From NCBI RefSeq assembly GCF_004028635.1, contig NZ_ML138678.1:62001-126000 (forward strand): DNA of 64,000 nucleotides, in the 5' to 3' direction. The stretch comes from Streptomyces cyaneus. GTDB taxonomy: Bacteria; Actinomycetota; Actinomycetes; Streptomycetales; Streptomycetaceae. The position numbers and the translations under genes were made by a program. Under the pieces are notes generated by a model. The model did no database searches. It was not told the DNA's origin and saw nothing but the letters and a program-made list of their open reading frames with translations. Positions 26,446 through 34,689 of the stretch are shown here, one piece after another. The stretch's first letter is position 1, and every line of letters begins with the position of its first letter.

Positions 26446-27709
26446 CGGGACCCACTGTGCTCGTACGGCACCCACTTTGCTTGTACTTGTAGGGGACCGT
26501 CTGCGGCGCCGGATCGTCTTCGCGGCGGCTCGGGCGTACGTGGCCGGGGCGGGCGGCGAGGAGTCCTGCGATCGCCTCCGGTACCACCAGGGCGATCAGG
26601 ACGGTGAGAGGCACCCGCCAGCCGTCGGTGGCGTTGTGGAGCACCCCTATGGCCAGCGGGCCGAGGCCGGCCAGCAGGTAGCCGATGGTCTGCGCCATTC
26701 CCGAGAGGTCGGCGGCGGCACGCGGGCCGTCCGTGCGCAGCCCGAGCAGCGTGATGGCCAGAGGGAAGGCGCCGCCGGTCGCCGCGCCGAGCAGGCACAC
26801 CCACACCCAGCCGAAGGCGGGGGCCAGCAGCAGTCCGGCGAGCGAGATCAGTTTGGCCACGATCACGGCCACCACGAGGAGCCTCTGGCTACGCATTCGG
26901 GCGGCGACGACGGGGACGACGAACCCCAGCGGGATGCCGATGGCCAGCATCACCGACATCATCAGCCCGGCCTGGCCGCGTGTGTAGCCGCTCGCGTGCA
27001 TGATCTGCGGCAGCCACGCCACCAGCACGTAGAACATCAGCGACACCAGCCCGAGGAACGCCGACACCCACCAGGCCAGCGCGCATCGCAGTAATGATCC
27101 GCCAGATCCCCCTGTCGTCCTCGGCGCGGCAGGCGGCTGCGACCCGCGATGCCTGCCGCGCGCTCCGGGGGCGGCAAGCAGCCACCACACCGCCGCGGCC
27201 AACGCAGCGGGCACCGCCCACACCGCGAGGGCCGGCTGCCATCCGGCTGCGGTGCACAACGGCACCGCGACCGCGGCGGCGAATGCGCCGGAGACGGCCA
27301 TCAGGGTCATGGCGAGGCCGGTGAACAGGCCGATGCGCTGGGCGAAGTGGTCCTTGATGACCGCGGGCAACAACACGTTCCCGACTGCGATACCGGCCCC
27401 GGACAACACCGTTCCGGCGAAGAGCGCCGTCGGCCACGGGACCGCCCGCACCACGGTGCCGAGCGCCAGAACACCGACGGCGGCGCACACGGCGGCGTGT
27501 GTTCCCAGCCGGCGGGCCAGGCGGGGTGCGAGCCAGGCGAAGACGCCCAGGCACAGGACCGGCAACGTCGCCAGCACGCTGACCTGGGTGTCGGAAAGGG
27601 TGAGTGCCTCCTGCACGTTCCCGATGAGCGGCGTCGTCCCCGTGATCGCCGCGCGGAGATTGATGGTCAGCAGAATCAGGCCGGCGATGAGCCACAGCCT
27701 GGTTTTCAC
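26390..27709 (-). CDS. CynX/NimT-type MFS transporter
   Basis: 439 residues from GTG 27709. The opening KTRLWLIAGLILLTINLRAA and TGTTPLIG are characteristic of the CynX/NimT (cyanate/2-nitroimidazole) MFS branch, as is the GLRTDGPRAAADLSGMAQTIGYLLAGLGPL helix pair near the C-terminus. About 12 helices. The last 45 residues are hydrophilic and partly encoded opposite the DHFR-like gene, so the tail may be a read-through extension. The substrate is not known. The start lies just past the terminator at 27735-27769, so it probably has its own promoter there. Confidence 0.87.
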   Translation of the reverse strand: MKTRLWLIAGLILLTINLRAAITGTTPLIGNVQEALTLSDTQVSVLATLPVLCLGVFAWLAPRLARRLGTHAAVCAAVGVLALGTVVRAVPWPTALFAGTVLSGAGIAVGNVLLPAVIKDHFAQRIGLFTGLAMTLMAVSGAFAAAVAVPLCTAAGWQPALAVWAVPAALAAAVWWLLAAPGARGRHRGSQPPAAPRTTGGSGGSLLRCALAWWVSAFLGLVSLMFYVLVAWLPQIMHASGYTRGQAGLMMSVMLAIGIPLGFVVPVVAARMRSQRLLVVAVIVAKLISLAGLLLAPAFGWVWVCLLGAATGGAFPLAITLLGLRTDGPRAAADLSGMAQTIGYLLAGLGPLAIGVLHNATDGWRVPLTVLIALVVPEAIAGLLAARPGHVRPSRREDDPAPQTVPYKYKQSGCRTSTVGPVTSRTGTSDGWRGAFRPP

Positions 27710-27734
27710 GTGTGTTTCCCCCCATGGACGTGAG

Positions 27735-27769
27735 GGCGGCCCTCTCCTCGGTCCCAGGAGAGGGCCGCC
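27735..27769 (-). terminator. Terminator of exported-protein gene
   Basis: The 14-bp perfect stem GGCGGCCCTCTCCT/AGGAGAGGGCCGCC (27735-27748 and 27756-27769) with a 7-nt loop lies immediately after the stop of the 27792-28967 gene. Confidence 0.8.
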
Positions 27770-27791
27770 GAGCTCACGAAATGCGTTCCGG

Positions 27792-28967
27792 TCAGACACT
27801 CACGCCGTGGTTGACCGGACACTTCGCCTTGCCCGCCGTACGGAACGCCGCCGCACCGGCAGCCCCGCCGGCGACGGGCGTGCCGAGTTCCTTCAAAATC
27901 TCGTCGGACAGCAGGTCCTCCTTGCCCTTCAGGGCGTCGGCGACCTTCGTGTCGGAGACGAACACCAGCTCCGCGGCGATGTTGTCCTGAACGATCCGCG
28001 CCAGGTTGTCCAGAGCCACCCCGATCGGGTCCGACGGCAGCTGCGCCGTGGGGATGTCGATCAGGTGGGTGTCCACCTTCTTCTGGTTCATCATCGGCTT
28101 GATGATGATCTCGGCCTGGTTCAGCACCGACGTCGTCCAGATCGACAGCACCACCGTGTACAGCTCGGCCCAGGCGGCCTCGCCGATCTGCGCCCGCCAC
28201 TTCCTGCACAGGCCCTGCACGCCGGAGATCTGCGCCGCGGCGGCATGCTGCATGTTGATCCGGATCGACGGGTAGACGCGCTTCGCGAAGACCTGGAACG
28301 AGGCGATGTCGAAGGCGCGGGCGCGGATGGAGTCGGCGATGAACGTCAGCGCCTCGTCGAGGATCTTCGCGCAGGAGTCGTGCAGTTCCTGCGGCAGGTT
28401 CGCGGCGGCAAGGTTGTTCTTCGCGGTGGTCAGCTTGTCCGCGAACGCCTGCAGCGGCGTCGTCCAGGCGTCGGTGGCGGGGCCCTTCATCGCCACCATG
28501 TCGAGGTCGTGGGGATCGATCCGGTCGGCATTGGCGACGTTGGGGACCTTGTCCGACAGGTACTCCGCGAGCGTGGAGTAAATGCCCAGCGGGACGTGGG
28601 CGATGGACTTCGCCAGCTCGAACTCCTCCGCCACGGGGTGCTCGACGTACTGCTTGCCCTTGTGGATGAGGGTGAAAGTCCCGCCCTTCGCGTCGTTCTG
28701 CACGACGATGACGGGGCCGAGATTCTTGACCAGGTCGGCCTTCAGCGCCGCGTAGTTGGTGCGCATCGCCGCGTTCACCGCGCGGATGGAGTCCCGGGCG
28801 GCGGTCTGGGTGCCCGCCGCGTCCACTACGCCGACCGCGTCCACCGCTTCCGCGGCGGGAGCGGCGTCGAGGACGTTTGCCGCGTTCGGCTGGGCAGCCG
28901 TATAACCCAGGAACGTCGCGGCGCCGAGGCCGCCCGCGCCGCCTATGAATGTCCGTCGTGTTGCCAT
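27792..28967 (-). CDS. Exported protein of unknown family (Tat-type signal)
   Basis: 391 residues, unrecognised. The N-terminus TRRTFIGGAGGLGAATFLG is a short twin-arginine-type signal, so a folded protein is probably exported. The mature part is mostly helical with few cysteines and no catalytic motif I can name; HVPLGIYSTLAEYLSDKVPN is a distinctive stretch. It follows the isochorismatase pair on the same strand but is separated from it by a hairpin at 29093-29141, so it probably has its own promoter within the 183-bp spacer. Confidence 0.75.
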   Translation of the reverse strand: MATRRTFIGGAGGLGAATFLGYTAAQPNAANVLDAAPAAEAVDAVGVVDAAGTQTAARDSIRAVNAAMRTNYAALKADLVKNLGPVIVVQNDAKGGTFTLIHKGKQYVEHPVAEEFELAKSIAHVPLGIYSTLAEYLSDKVPNVANADRIDPHDLDMVAMKGPATDAWTTPLQAFADKLTTAKNNLAAANLPQELHDSCAKILDEALTFIADSIRARAFDIASFQVFAKRVYPSIRINMQHAAAAQISGVQGLCRKWRAQIGEAAWAELYTVVLSIWTTSVLNQAEIIIKPMMNQKKVDTHLIDIPTAQLPSDPIGVALDNLARIVQDNIAAELVFVSDTKVADALKGKEDLLSDEILKELGTPVAGGAAGAAAFRTAGKAKCPVNHGVSV

Positions 28968-29092
28968 GACTTGCTCTCCGTAACGAATCGGTCGTCAGGT
29001 GTTCCCGCCGTGGGGAGCGGTGGCGTGGGGGGAACTGACCCGCCGGGAGCCGCGAAGGGCCGGGACGCGGGGAGCAATGCAAGGAAAGGAAG

Positions 29093-29141
29093 GTTCCCTC
29101 TCCGACAGCGTGGGGCTGCTGGGAGGCCGGAGAGGGAGAAC
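29093..29141 (-). terminator. Hairpin after exported hydrolase
   Basis: GTTCCCTCTCCG (29093-29104) pairs with CGGAGAGGGAGAAC (29128-29141, small bulge), with a loop of about 23 nt, directly downstream of the isochorismatase stop at 29151. Confidence 0.55.
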
Positions 29142-29150
29142 TGCGGGGTG

Positions 29151-29900
29151 TTACGTCAGCGCGGTGTGGGTGGGAACGACGACTCCGTACAGGTCGGCGA
29201 TCGTCGCCAGCGCGCTTTGGTGGATCTGCTCGGCGGACAGCCCGCCCCCGACCGACGGCAGCGGCCGGGTGGCGCAGGCATCGGCGACCACGGTGGGCTT
29301 GTTCCCGCGCAGGAACGCGCCCTCGGCGGTGAACGTCACGCACATGTGCGTCATGAACCCGGCGATCACGAGGTTCTTGCTCCCCGCCTGGTCGACGAGC
29401 CTGCCGAGGTCGGTGTTCACGAAGGCGTTGGGGACCTTCTTCACCACGGTCCGCTCGCCCTTCACGGGCCTGACCTTGTCGTGGATCCGGCCGATCGGCC
29501 GGCGGATGTCGTACGGGGTGTTCTCCCCGCCGTCGTTGACGATGTGGATGACCTTCCCGCCCGCCTGGCGAGCCGCGTGCAGCAGCTCGGCCGCGGCGTC
29601 CAGGGCCGCCTGCCAGCGGGTCAGTTCCATCACACCTCGGGTGTAGGTGTTCTGGTAATCAACCATGATCAAAGTGGCGGAGGCGAGCGAAGCGGGCTGG
29701 TCGGCCAGGCCGTTGAGCCCCCGCAGGGTCGTCGTGCCCGACGCGTCCGCGTCCGCCGCCCGCGCGGGGGTGTCGCCCAGCCGGGTGGCGCCGAACACCC
29801 CGGCGCCGCCGACGACGGCCGCACCGCCGACCTTCAGGAACCCACGGCGGGACCTGCTGCCCTGCTTCTCCTCCCGCCGCCTCTGTTCCCGCTCCGTCAT
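29151..29900 (-). CDS. Tat-exported isochorismatase-like cysteine hydrolase
   Basis: 249 residues. The N-terminal signal with SRRGFLKVGG is a twin-arginine motif, followed by a hydrophobic stretch and an AxA-like site. The rest is an isochorismatase-type hydrolase with the expected triad: Asp in IMVDYQNTY, Lys in VVKKVPNAF, Cys in AGFMTHMCV with the preceding cis-peptide region. Enzymes of this fold cleave amides or vinyl ethers; the substrate is unknown. It is a close paralogue of the upstream cytoplasmic gene, one base away. An exported member of this family is unusual. Confidence 0.88.
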   Translation of the reverse strand: MTEREQRRREEKQGSRSRRGFLKVGGAAVVGGAGVFGATRLGDTPARAADADASGTTTLRGLNGLADQPASLASATLIMVDYQNTYTRGVMELTRWQAALDAAAELLHAARQAGGKVIHIVNDGGENTPYDIRRPIGRIHDKVRPVKGERTVVKKVPNAFVNTDLGRLVDQAGSKNLVIAGFMTHMCVTFTAEGAFLRGNKPTVVADACATRPLPSVGGGLSAEQIHQSALATIADLYGVVVPTHTALT

Positions 29901-29901
29901 G

Positions 29902-30480
29902 TCAGGCCAGCTCTTTGCCGGAGGCGACGACCACTCCGTACGCGTCGGCGATGGCCGCCAGCGCGCTGCGGTGCAACTCGTCGGCGGACACGTCCACGAT
30001 CGACCGGGTGGCGCACGCGTCCGCCGGAACGGTGGGCTTGTTGCCGCGCAGCGCCGCCGACGCCGACGTGTACGCGATGCACATGTGGGTCATGAACCCG
30101 GCCACGATCACGTTCTCGTTCCCGGCTTCGTCCACGAGCTTGCCGAGTTCGGTCCCGTGGAAGGCGTCCGGAGCCTGCTTGACGACCACGGGCTCACCGT
30201 CGATCGGCGCCACATCGGGGTGGATCCGGCCGATGTCCGTACGGATGTCGTAGGGCGAACCCTCGCCGCCGTCGTGCTGGACATGGATGACCTCGGCTCC
30301 GGCCCGGCGGGCACGGGACAGCAGGTCCGACGCCGCTGCCAAGGCGGGCTGCCAGCCGTCGAGTTCCATCACACCGCGGGTGTAGGTGTTCTGGTAGTCG
30401 ACGAGGATGAGGGTCGAGGACGCGAGGGCCGCGGGGGTGGTGTCGGCGCCACCGAGTTCGCGCAGCGTCTTGCTTGCCAC
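29902..30480 (-). CDS. Isochorismatase-like cysteine hydrolase
   Basis: 192 residues from GTG 30480, preceded by GGAG at 7-bp spacing. Catalytic triad candidates are Asp28 (ILVDYQNTY), Lys in VVVKQAPDAF and Cys in VAGFMTHMCIAY. No signal peptide, in contrast to the adjoining paralogue. The upstream extension to 30561 has no family similarity. Possible roles are nicotinamidase-like or amide hydrolysis; nothing in the sequence decides. Divergent from a GlxA-type regulator over a perfect palindrome. Confidence 0.88.
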   Translation of the reverse strand: MASKTLRELGGADTTPAALASSTLILVDYQNTYTRGVMELDGWQPALAAASDLLSRARRAGAEVIHVQHDGGEGSPYDIRTDIGRIHPDVAPIDGEPVVVKQAPDAFHGTELGKLVDEAGNENVIVAGFMTHMCIAYTSASAALRGNKPTVPADACATRSIVDVSADELHRSALAAIADAYGVVVASGKELA

Positions 30481-30535
30481 AGGTCTTCTCCAGGTTTCTT
30501 CCGGGGACAGGATTCTTCCGGGGACTTGAGTAAGT

Positions 30536-30556
30536 TGTTCAACAGACTGTTGAACA
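30536..30556. promoter_or_regulatory. 21-bp perfect palindrome, operator candidate
   Basis: TGTTCAACAG (30536-30545), a single central A, then CTGTTGAACA (30547-30556). It sits between the divergent hydrolase and GlxA-type regulator genes. A separate direct repeat TTCTTCCGGGGAC starts at 30496 and 30513, between the palindrome and the hydrolase start. Confidence 0.65.
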
Positions 30557-30662
30557 CACATGCGACGCTATGGCGCGAACCGGGGTGTCGGCAATGACGC
30601 GCTATTTGCAGAAACCGACGCCCGTGTCCGTGAGCGAAGCGGGGGATTGCAGGGTGGGGACC

Positions 30663-31643
30663 GTGAACCGGTTGATCGTGATCGTGCTGTTCAAAGGCGT
30701 CGACCTCCTCGACGTCACCGGCCCACCGGAGGTGTTCTCCCTCGTCCCGCGCGAGACGACGGAGCGGGTCGGCTACGAGGTCGTGCTGGCCGCCGAGACA
30801 CTGGAGCCGGTGACGACGGCGGCCGGCGTGCGGATCCTTCCCGACACCACGTTCGACGAGGTCTGCGCACGGGCGATCGACACACTGCTGGTGCCCGGCT
30901 CGGTCGAGGTCGAGGGCGACGGTGAGCGCCGCATCCACCCCGTCGTCGAGCCCGGCACGGTGGCCCGGGTGAAGGCGCTGGCCACCCGCGCCCGGCGCGT
31001 GGCCTCGGTGTGCGTCGGTGCGCACATCCTGGCCGCCGCGGGGCTCCTCGACGGCAAGCGCGCCACCACGCACTGGTCGACCGCGCAGCGGCTCGCCGCC
31101 GACCATCCGGCGGTGCGGGTCGACCCTGATCCGATCTTCATCCGCGAGGAGGGCGAGGTCTGGACCGGTGCGGGGATCAGCGCCTGCCTGGACCTGTCCC
31201 TCGCGCTGGTCGCGGAGGACTTCGGCGAGGCGGTCGCGCTGCGCGTCGCCCGCCAGCTGGTGATGTACCTGAAACGACCCGGCGGGCAGTCCCAGTTCAG
31301 CGTGCCGTTGGAGCAGTTGTCCACGACGCGGCGCATCGAGGACCTCCGGCATCACATCCTGAACAACATCGGCCGGCGCCTGACCGTCCCGGACCTGGCC
31401 GCGTACGCGCACGTCAGCGACCGGCAGCTCACCCGGATCTTCAAGACCGAACTCGGCACGACCCCGCACGCCTACATCGAGGCGGCCCGGGTCGAGCTGG
31501 CCGGCAACCTCCTGGAGACCACCGACGACACGCTCGAACGGGTCGCCTCCCGCTGCGGGTTCGGCACCGTCGACACCCTCATCCGTGCCTTCCGCCGCCG
31601 CCTCGCCACGACGCCGAGCGAGTACCGGGCCAGGTTCCGGTGA
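30663..31643 (+). CDS. GlxA-type AraC regulator (DJ-1/PfpI + HTH)
   Basis: 326 residues from GTG 30663, preceded by GGTGGGGA. The N-terminal DJ-1/PfpI-like domain (about 1-190, LIVIVLFKGVDLLDVTGPPEVF, VASVCVGAHILAAAGLLDG) is fused to a C-terminal double HTH AraC domain (about 220-325, LTVPDLAAYAHVSDRQLTRIF and LERVASRCGFGTVDTLIRAF). GlxA relatives regulate catabolic genes such as cysteine hydrolases. Divergence from the two isochorismatase genes makes those the likely targets. Confidence 0.9.
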   Translation: MNRLIVIVLFKGVDLLDVTGPPEVFSLVPRETTERVGYEVVLAAETLEPVTTAAGVRILPDTTFDEVCARAIDTLLVPGSVEVEGDGERRIHPVVEPGTVARVKALATRARRVASVCVGAHILAAAGLLDGKRATTHWSTAQRLAADHPAVRVDPDPIFIREEGEVWTGAGISACLDLSLALVAEDFGEAVALRVARQLVMYLKRPGGQSQFSVPLEQLSTTRRIEDLRHHILNNIGRRLTVPDLAAYAHVSDRQLTRIFKTELGTTPHAYIEAARVELAGNLLETTDDTLERVASRCGFGTVDTLIRAFRRRLATTPSEYRARFR

Positions 31644-31649
31644 TGGGGC

Positions 31650-32861
31650 TCAGCGCGCCAAGTCATAGGCGTACGACGCCGTGAACGTCCCCGGGCTCCC
31701 CTTGCACCCGTCCGACTCCCCCGGCAGCTTCACCCACAGGTAGCCGTCGATCCGCGCCTCACCGGTGCTGAGCGTGGGCACCCGCCCCAGCTTGCGGCCG
31801 GCCGGATCGCACCACTCGCCGTCGGCCGGAGCTCCGGCGCCGTTGCGGCTGGTGTCGATGACGGCGCCCAGGCCCGCCGGGCCGCCGAGGGCGTCGAGGA
31901 CCTGTCGGTCGTAGGCGATCTCGTCCGCCGTGGCGTGGAAGTTGGAGACGTTGCTGAAGATGCCGTCGGAGGACGCGGCCGAGGCGGCGCCGGCCTGCTT
32001 CAGCCGCTCCCCCTGCTTCGCGGGCGTGTTCCAGCCGGAGTGTCCGGCGTCGTAGTAGACGCGTGCCTTCGGGTTCGCGGCCTTGAAGGCGCGGCCCGCG
32101 CGGGCCAACGAGGCGAAGCGGTCGGCGCGTTCCCCGCCGGAGAGGCACTCGGACTGGGCGATGGAGTCGGGCTCCAGGATCACGATGACATCGCCGGAGC
32201 CCAGTCCCGCGGCGAACCTGTCGATCCAGGCGTCGTAGGCGTCGAGGTCGGGCGCCCCGCCCTCGGAGTGCCCGCCGCAGTCACGGTCCGGTATCGCATA
32301 CGGCACGACGACCGGCACCCGCCCCAGCGCGGACCCGCCCGAAGTGACCGCGCGGACCCGGGCGGTGATGGTGTCCGGCGTGAAGTCGGCGAACCACACC
32401 GCGGCCGGCTGGGCGGCGATCCGGGACTCTATGACGGCGTGGCGCGGGTCGCCGGCGTTGTCGCGGACCCACTCGAGGACCTGGGAGTCGGGGTGGCGGT
32501 AGAGGCGGGCGGACACCACGGCAGGCTGCTGCTTCCGCTCGGTCGTGGTCGGCGAGGGCGTGCGGGGCGTAGCGCCGGCTGTCTTCCTCGGAGTCGGTGA
32601 AGCAGGCGTCGGCGAAGGGGACTTGGGCAGTGACGGGGAGGCCGAGGGGACGAGTGGCAGGGACTGAAGGCTCGGCGAGCGCGTCGTCTCGGGCGGCCCG
32701 GCCTCGTCGGAGCCCCGGCTGCCGTCGAGCGCGGAGATCATGCCGGTCGCGGTGCCGACGGCGACCACGACGGAGGCAGCCACGACCATGGCATGGCGCC
32801 GGGCCGCCCTCCTGCGCTCGGACCTGCGTGCGGCCAGTCGCTGGGCACGTAAGCCTGGCAC
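31650..32861 (-). CDS. GH6 cellulase (endoglucanase/cellobiohydrolase)
   Basis: 403 residues from GTG 32861, which has GGAGGGGAG at 7-bp spacing; GTG 32882 is an alternative. An Arg-rich cytoplasmic start and one hydrophobic helix (about 25-45) act as signal or anchor. A Pro/Ser/Thr linker (about 55-110) follows, then a GH6 catalytic domain. The catalytic acid is in PDRDCGGHSEGG; LEPDSIAQ, YDAGHSGWNTP and SNFHATADEIAYDRQVLDALGG are conserved GH6 segments. No cellulose-binding module is present, unlike many secreted Streptomyces GH6 enzymes. It converges on the GlxA-type gene with a 6-bp gap. Confidence 0.92.
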   Translation of the reverse strand: MPGLRAQRLAARRSERRRAARRHAMVVAASVVVAVGTATGMISALDGSRGSDEAGPPETTRSPSLQSLPLVPSASPSLPKSPSPTPASPTPRKTAGATPRTPSPTTTERKQQPAVVSARLYRHPDSQVLEWVRDNAGDPRHAVIESRIAAQPAAVWFADFTPDTITARVRAVTSGGSALGRVPVVVPYAIPDRDCGGHSEGGAPDLDAYDAWIDRFAAGLGSGDVIVILEPDSIAQSECLSGGERADRFASLARAGRAFKAANPKARVYYDAGHSGWNTPAKQGERLKQAGAASAASSDGIFSNVSNFHATADEIAYDRQVLDALGGPAGLGAVIDTSRNGAGAPADGEWCDPAGRKLGRVPTLSTGEARIDGYLWVKLPGESDGCKGSPGTFTASYAYDLAR

Positions 32862-32961
32862 CGTCCCGCTCCCCTCCCCCACAGCGAGCGCGTTCCCCCG
32901 TTCTGGGGAAGCGCCGGGCCCGCCGACACTCCCGCCAGCCTAAAGCTGGGACTCTGCCCCC

Positions 32962-33648
32962 ATGGCGCAATGCGAACAATTCACCACACCCGTGGACGCG
33001 GTCATCTCCCGTATGCGCGCCCTCGATGCGGCCCTGCCCGAAGCCGACGGAGTCGCGATCTTCAACCGCGTCTACCTCACCGTCACGGAGGCGGTCGACC
33101 GGCACATCGACGGCGGCCGGTTCACGGACGCGCGGGCCGCGATCACGCTGGACGTGCGGTTCGCGGAGCGGTATCTCGCGGCGGTGAGAACGGCGGACGA
33201 GGAGGGGCGTCCGCCCGCCTGCTGGCGGCCCCTGTTCCAGATGCGCCGCCATCCCGGCGTACGACCGCTGCAGTTCGCGCTCGCGGGCATCAATGCGCAC
33301 ATCGGGCACGACCTGGCGCTCGCCGTGGTGGACGCCTGTCGTAGCCTCGACTGCGAACCCGCCGATCTGGAGGACGAGTTCGATCGCGTGGGTGATCTCC
33401 TCGTCTCGCTGGAGGAGCGCATCCGCGAAGATCTGATGCCGGGTCCCGACCTGCTCCAGATCGCCGACCCGCTCACCCATCTGCTCGGCTCCTGGAGCCT
33501 GGAGCGGGCCCGCGACGCCACCTGGTCGGCGGCCCGTGCCTTGTGGGCGCTGCGCCGACTGCCGGACGTCGCCGAGGAGTTCACCGAGCGGCTGGACGGG
33601 GCGGTCGGGTTCGCGGGACGCATGCTGCTCACGCCACTGCCGGACTGA
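32962..33648 (+). CDS. DUF5995-family protein
   Basis: 228 residues, soluble and helical. Its pattern matches the DUF5995 proteins found in Streptomyces: ADGVAIFNRVYLTVTEAV, RFAERYLAAV, PLFQMRRHPGVRPLQFALAGINAHIGHDLALAVV. The histidines in NAHIGHD are a possible metal or active site, but no activity is known to me. Divergent from the GH6 gene with a 100-bp spacer; I found no CebR-type operator there. Confidence 0.85.
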   Translation: MAQCEQFTTPVDAVISRMRALDAALPEADGVAIFNRVYLTVTEAVDRHIDGGRFTDARAAITLDVRFAERYLAAVRTADEEGRPPACWRPLFQMRRHPGVRPLQFALAGINAHIGHDLALAVVDACRSLDCEPADLEDEFDRVGDLLVSLEERIREDLMPGPDLLQIADPLTHLLGSWSLERARDATWSAARALWALRRLPDVAEEFTERLDGAVGFAGRMLLTPLPD

Positions 33649-33687
33649 TCCGGCCACTCCTGTGCCGAGGCGCCTCAACTCGTAGAT

Positions 33688-33702
33688 GAACGTTGTACGT
33701 TC
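33688..33702. promoter_or_regulatory. Short inverted repeat upstream of LLM oxidoreductase
   Basis: GAACGT-TGT-ACGTTC is a perfect 6-bp inverted repeat 35 bp before the start of the LLM oxidoreductase. The form fits a small dimeric repressor such as a TetR protein; no regulator gene is adjacent. Confidence 0.4.
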
Positions 33703-33736
33703 GACATGACTGGACCTCTTGCAAAGGAGCACAGGC

Positions 33737-34666
33737 ATGGCGACTCGGCTCGGACTCGCACTCCCCCAGAACAGGCAGTACGACCTCGGCAGGGACGTGC
33801 CGGACGTGGCGCGCGCCGCCGAGGCGGTCGGCTACGAGAGTCTGTGGGTGTACGAACGGGCCCTGTTCCCCGAGCCCGCCACCCAGGGCCTGTACGGCAT
33901 CGAGGGCCTGCCCTGGCCGGACGACTACCGCGGGGTCGCCGACCCGCTGGTCACGCTCACGCTGGCGGCCGCGGCCACCGAGCGGGCCCGGCTCGGCACC
34001 AGTGTGCTGGTGGCTCCGCTGCACGTGCCGTTCCAGCTCGCCAAGTCGCTGGCCACCCTGGACGCGGCGAGCGGCGGGCGGGTCGTCGCGGGCCTCGGCA
34101 CCGGCTGGTCGCACGACGAGTACGCGGCCGCCTCCGTCCGTCCCTTCGAGGAGCGCGGCCAGGTCCTCGACGAGGTGATCGAGGTGTGCCGCGCGGTCTG
34201 GGGGCCGGATCCGGTGTCGTACGACGGCCGGATCACGAAGATCGCCCCGGCCGTGGTCGGCCCCAAGCCCGCCCGGCCCATCCCGATCCTGCTCGCCGCC
34301 GGAAACCGTAAGGCGCAACGCCGGCTCGTGGACCACGCCGACGGGTGGATGCCCGTCGCCCTGAGCGCCGAGTCGCTGGCCGAGCAGTGGCAGCAGCTGC
34401 AGGACCTGGCCGCCGAGCGGGGTCGCACGGAGCCCATCCAGACGGTGGTGCGCACCAACGCGCGCTACTCCGCCCAGGGGTACGACGGCGCCGACCGTCA
34501 GCCCTTCCACGGCAGCGTGGACCAGATCGTCGAGGACCTGGCCGCGTACGCCGAGGTAGGCCTGGACGAGATCTTCGTCGACCTTCAGAGCACCGTGCGC
34601 GACGCCCAGGAACTCAAGGACGTCGCCGCGGAGGTGTACGAGAAGGCGCGGGCAGCCGGGATCTGA
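33737..34666 (+). CDS. LLM-class F420-dependent oxidoreductase
   Basis: 309 residues from ATG 33737, preceded by AAGGAGC at 7-bp spacing. Luciferase-like TIM barrel: RLGLALPQNRQYDLGRDVPDVARAAE, AVGYESLWVYERALFP, ATERARLGTSVLVAPLHVPF and GRVVAGLGTGWSHDEY are signatures of the actinobacterial F420-dependent LLM family. The substrate cannot be told. Monocistronic by spacing; it converges on the davB-like gene 23 bp away. Confidence 0.92.
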   Translation: MATRLGLALPQNRQYDLGRDVPDVARAAEAVGYESLWVYERALFPEPATQGLYGIEGLPWPDDYRGVADPLVTLTLAAAATERARLGTSVLVAPLHVPFQLAKSLATLDAASGGRVVAGLGTGWSHDEYAAASVRPFEERGQVLDEVIEVCRAVWGPDPVSYDGRITKIAPAVVGPKPARPIPILLAAGNRKAQRRLVDHADGWMPVALSAESLAEQWQQLQDLAAERGRTEPIQTVVRTNARYSAQGYDGADRQPFHGSVDQIVEDLAAYAEVGLDEIFVDLQSTVRDAQELKDVAAEVYEKARAAGI

Positions 34667-34689
34667 TCCTCTTCCGCCGGCTCGGTCGC

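Noticed and set aside
32883..32961. CebR operator for the GH6 cellulase
   Set aside because: The TGGGAGCGCTCCCA-type 14-mer was looked for in the GH6/DUF5995 spacer and is not there.
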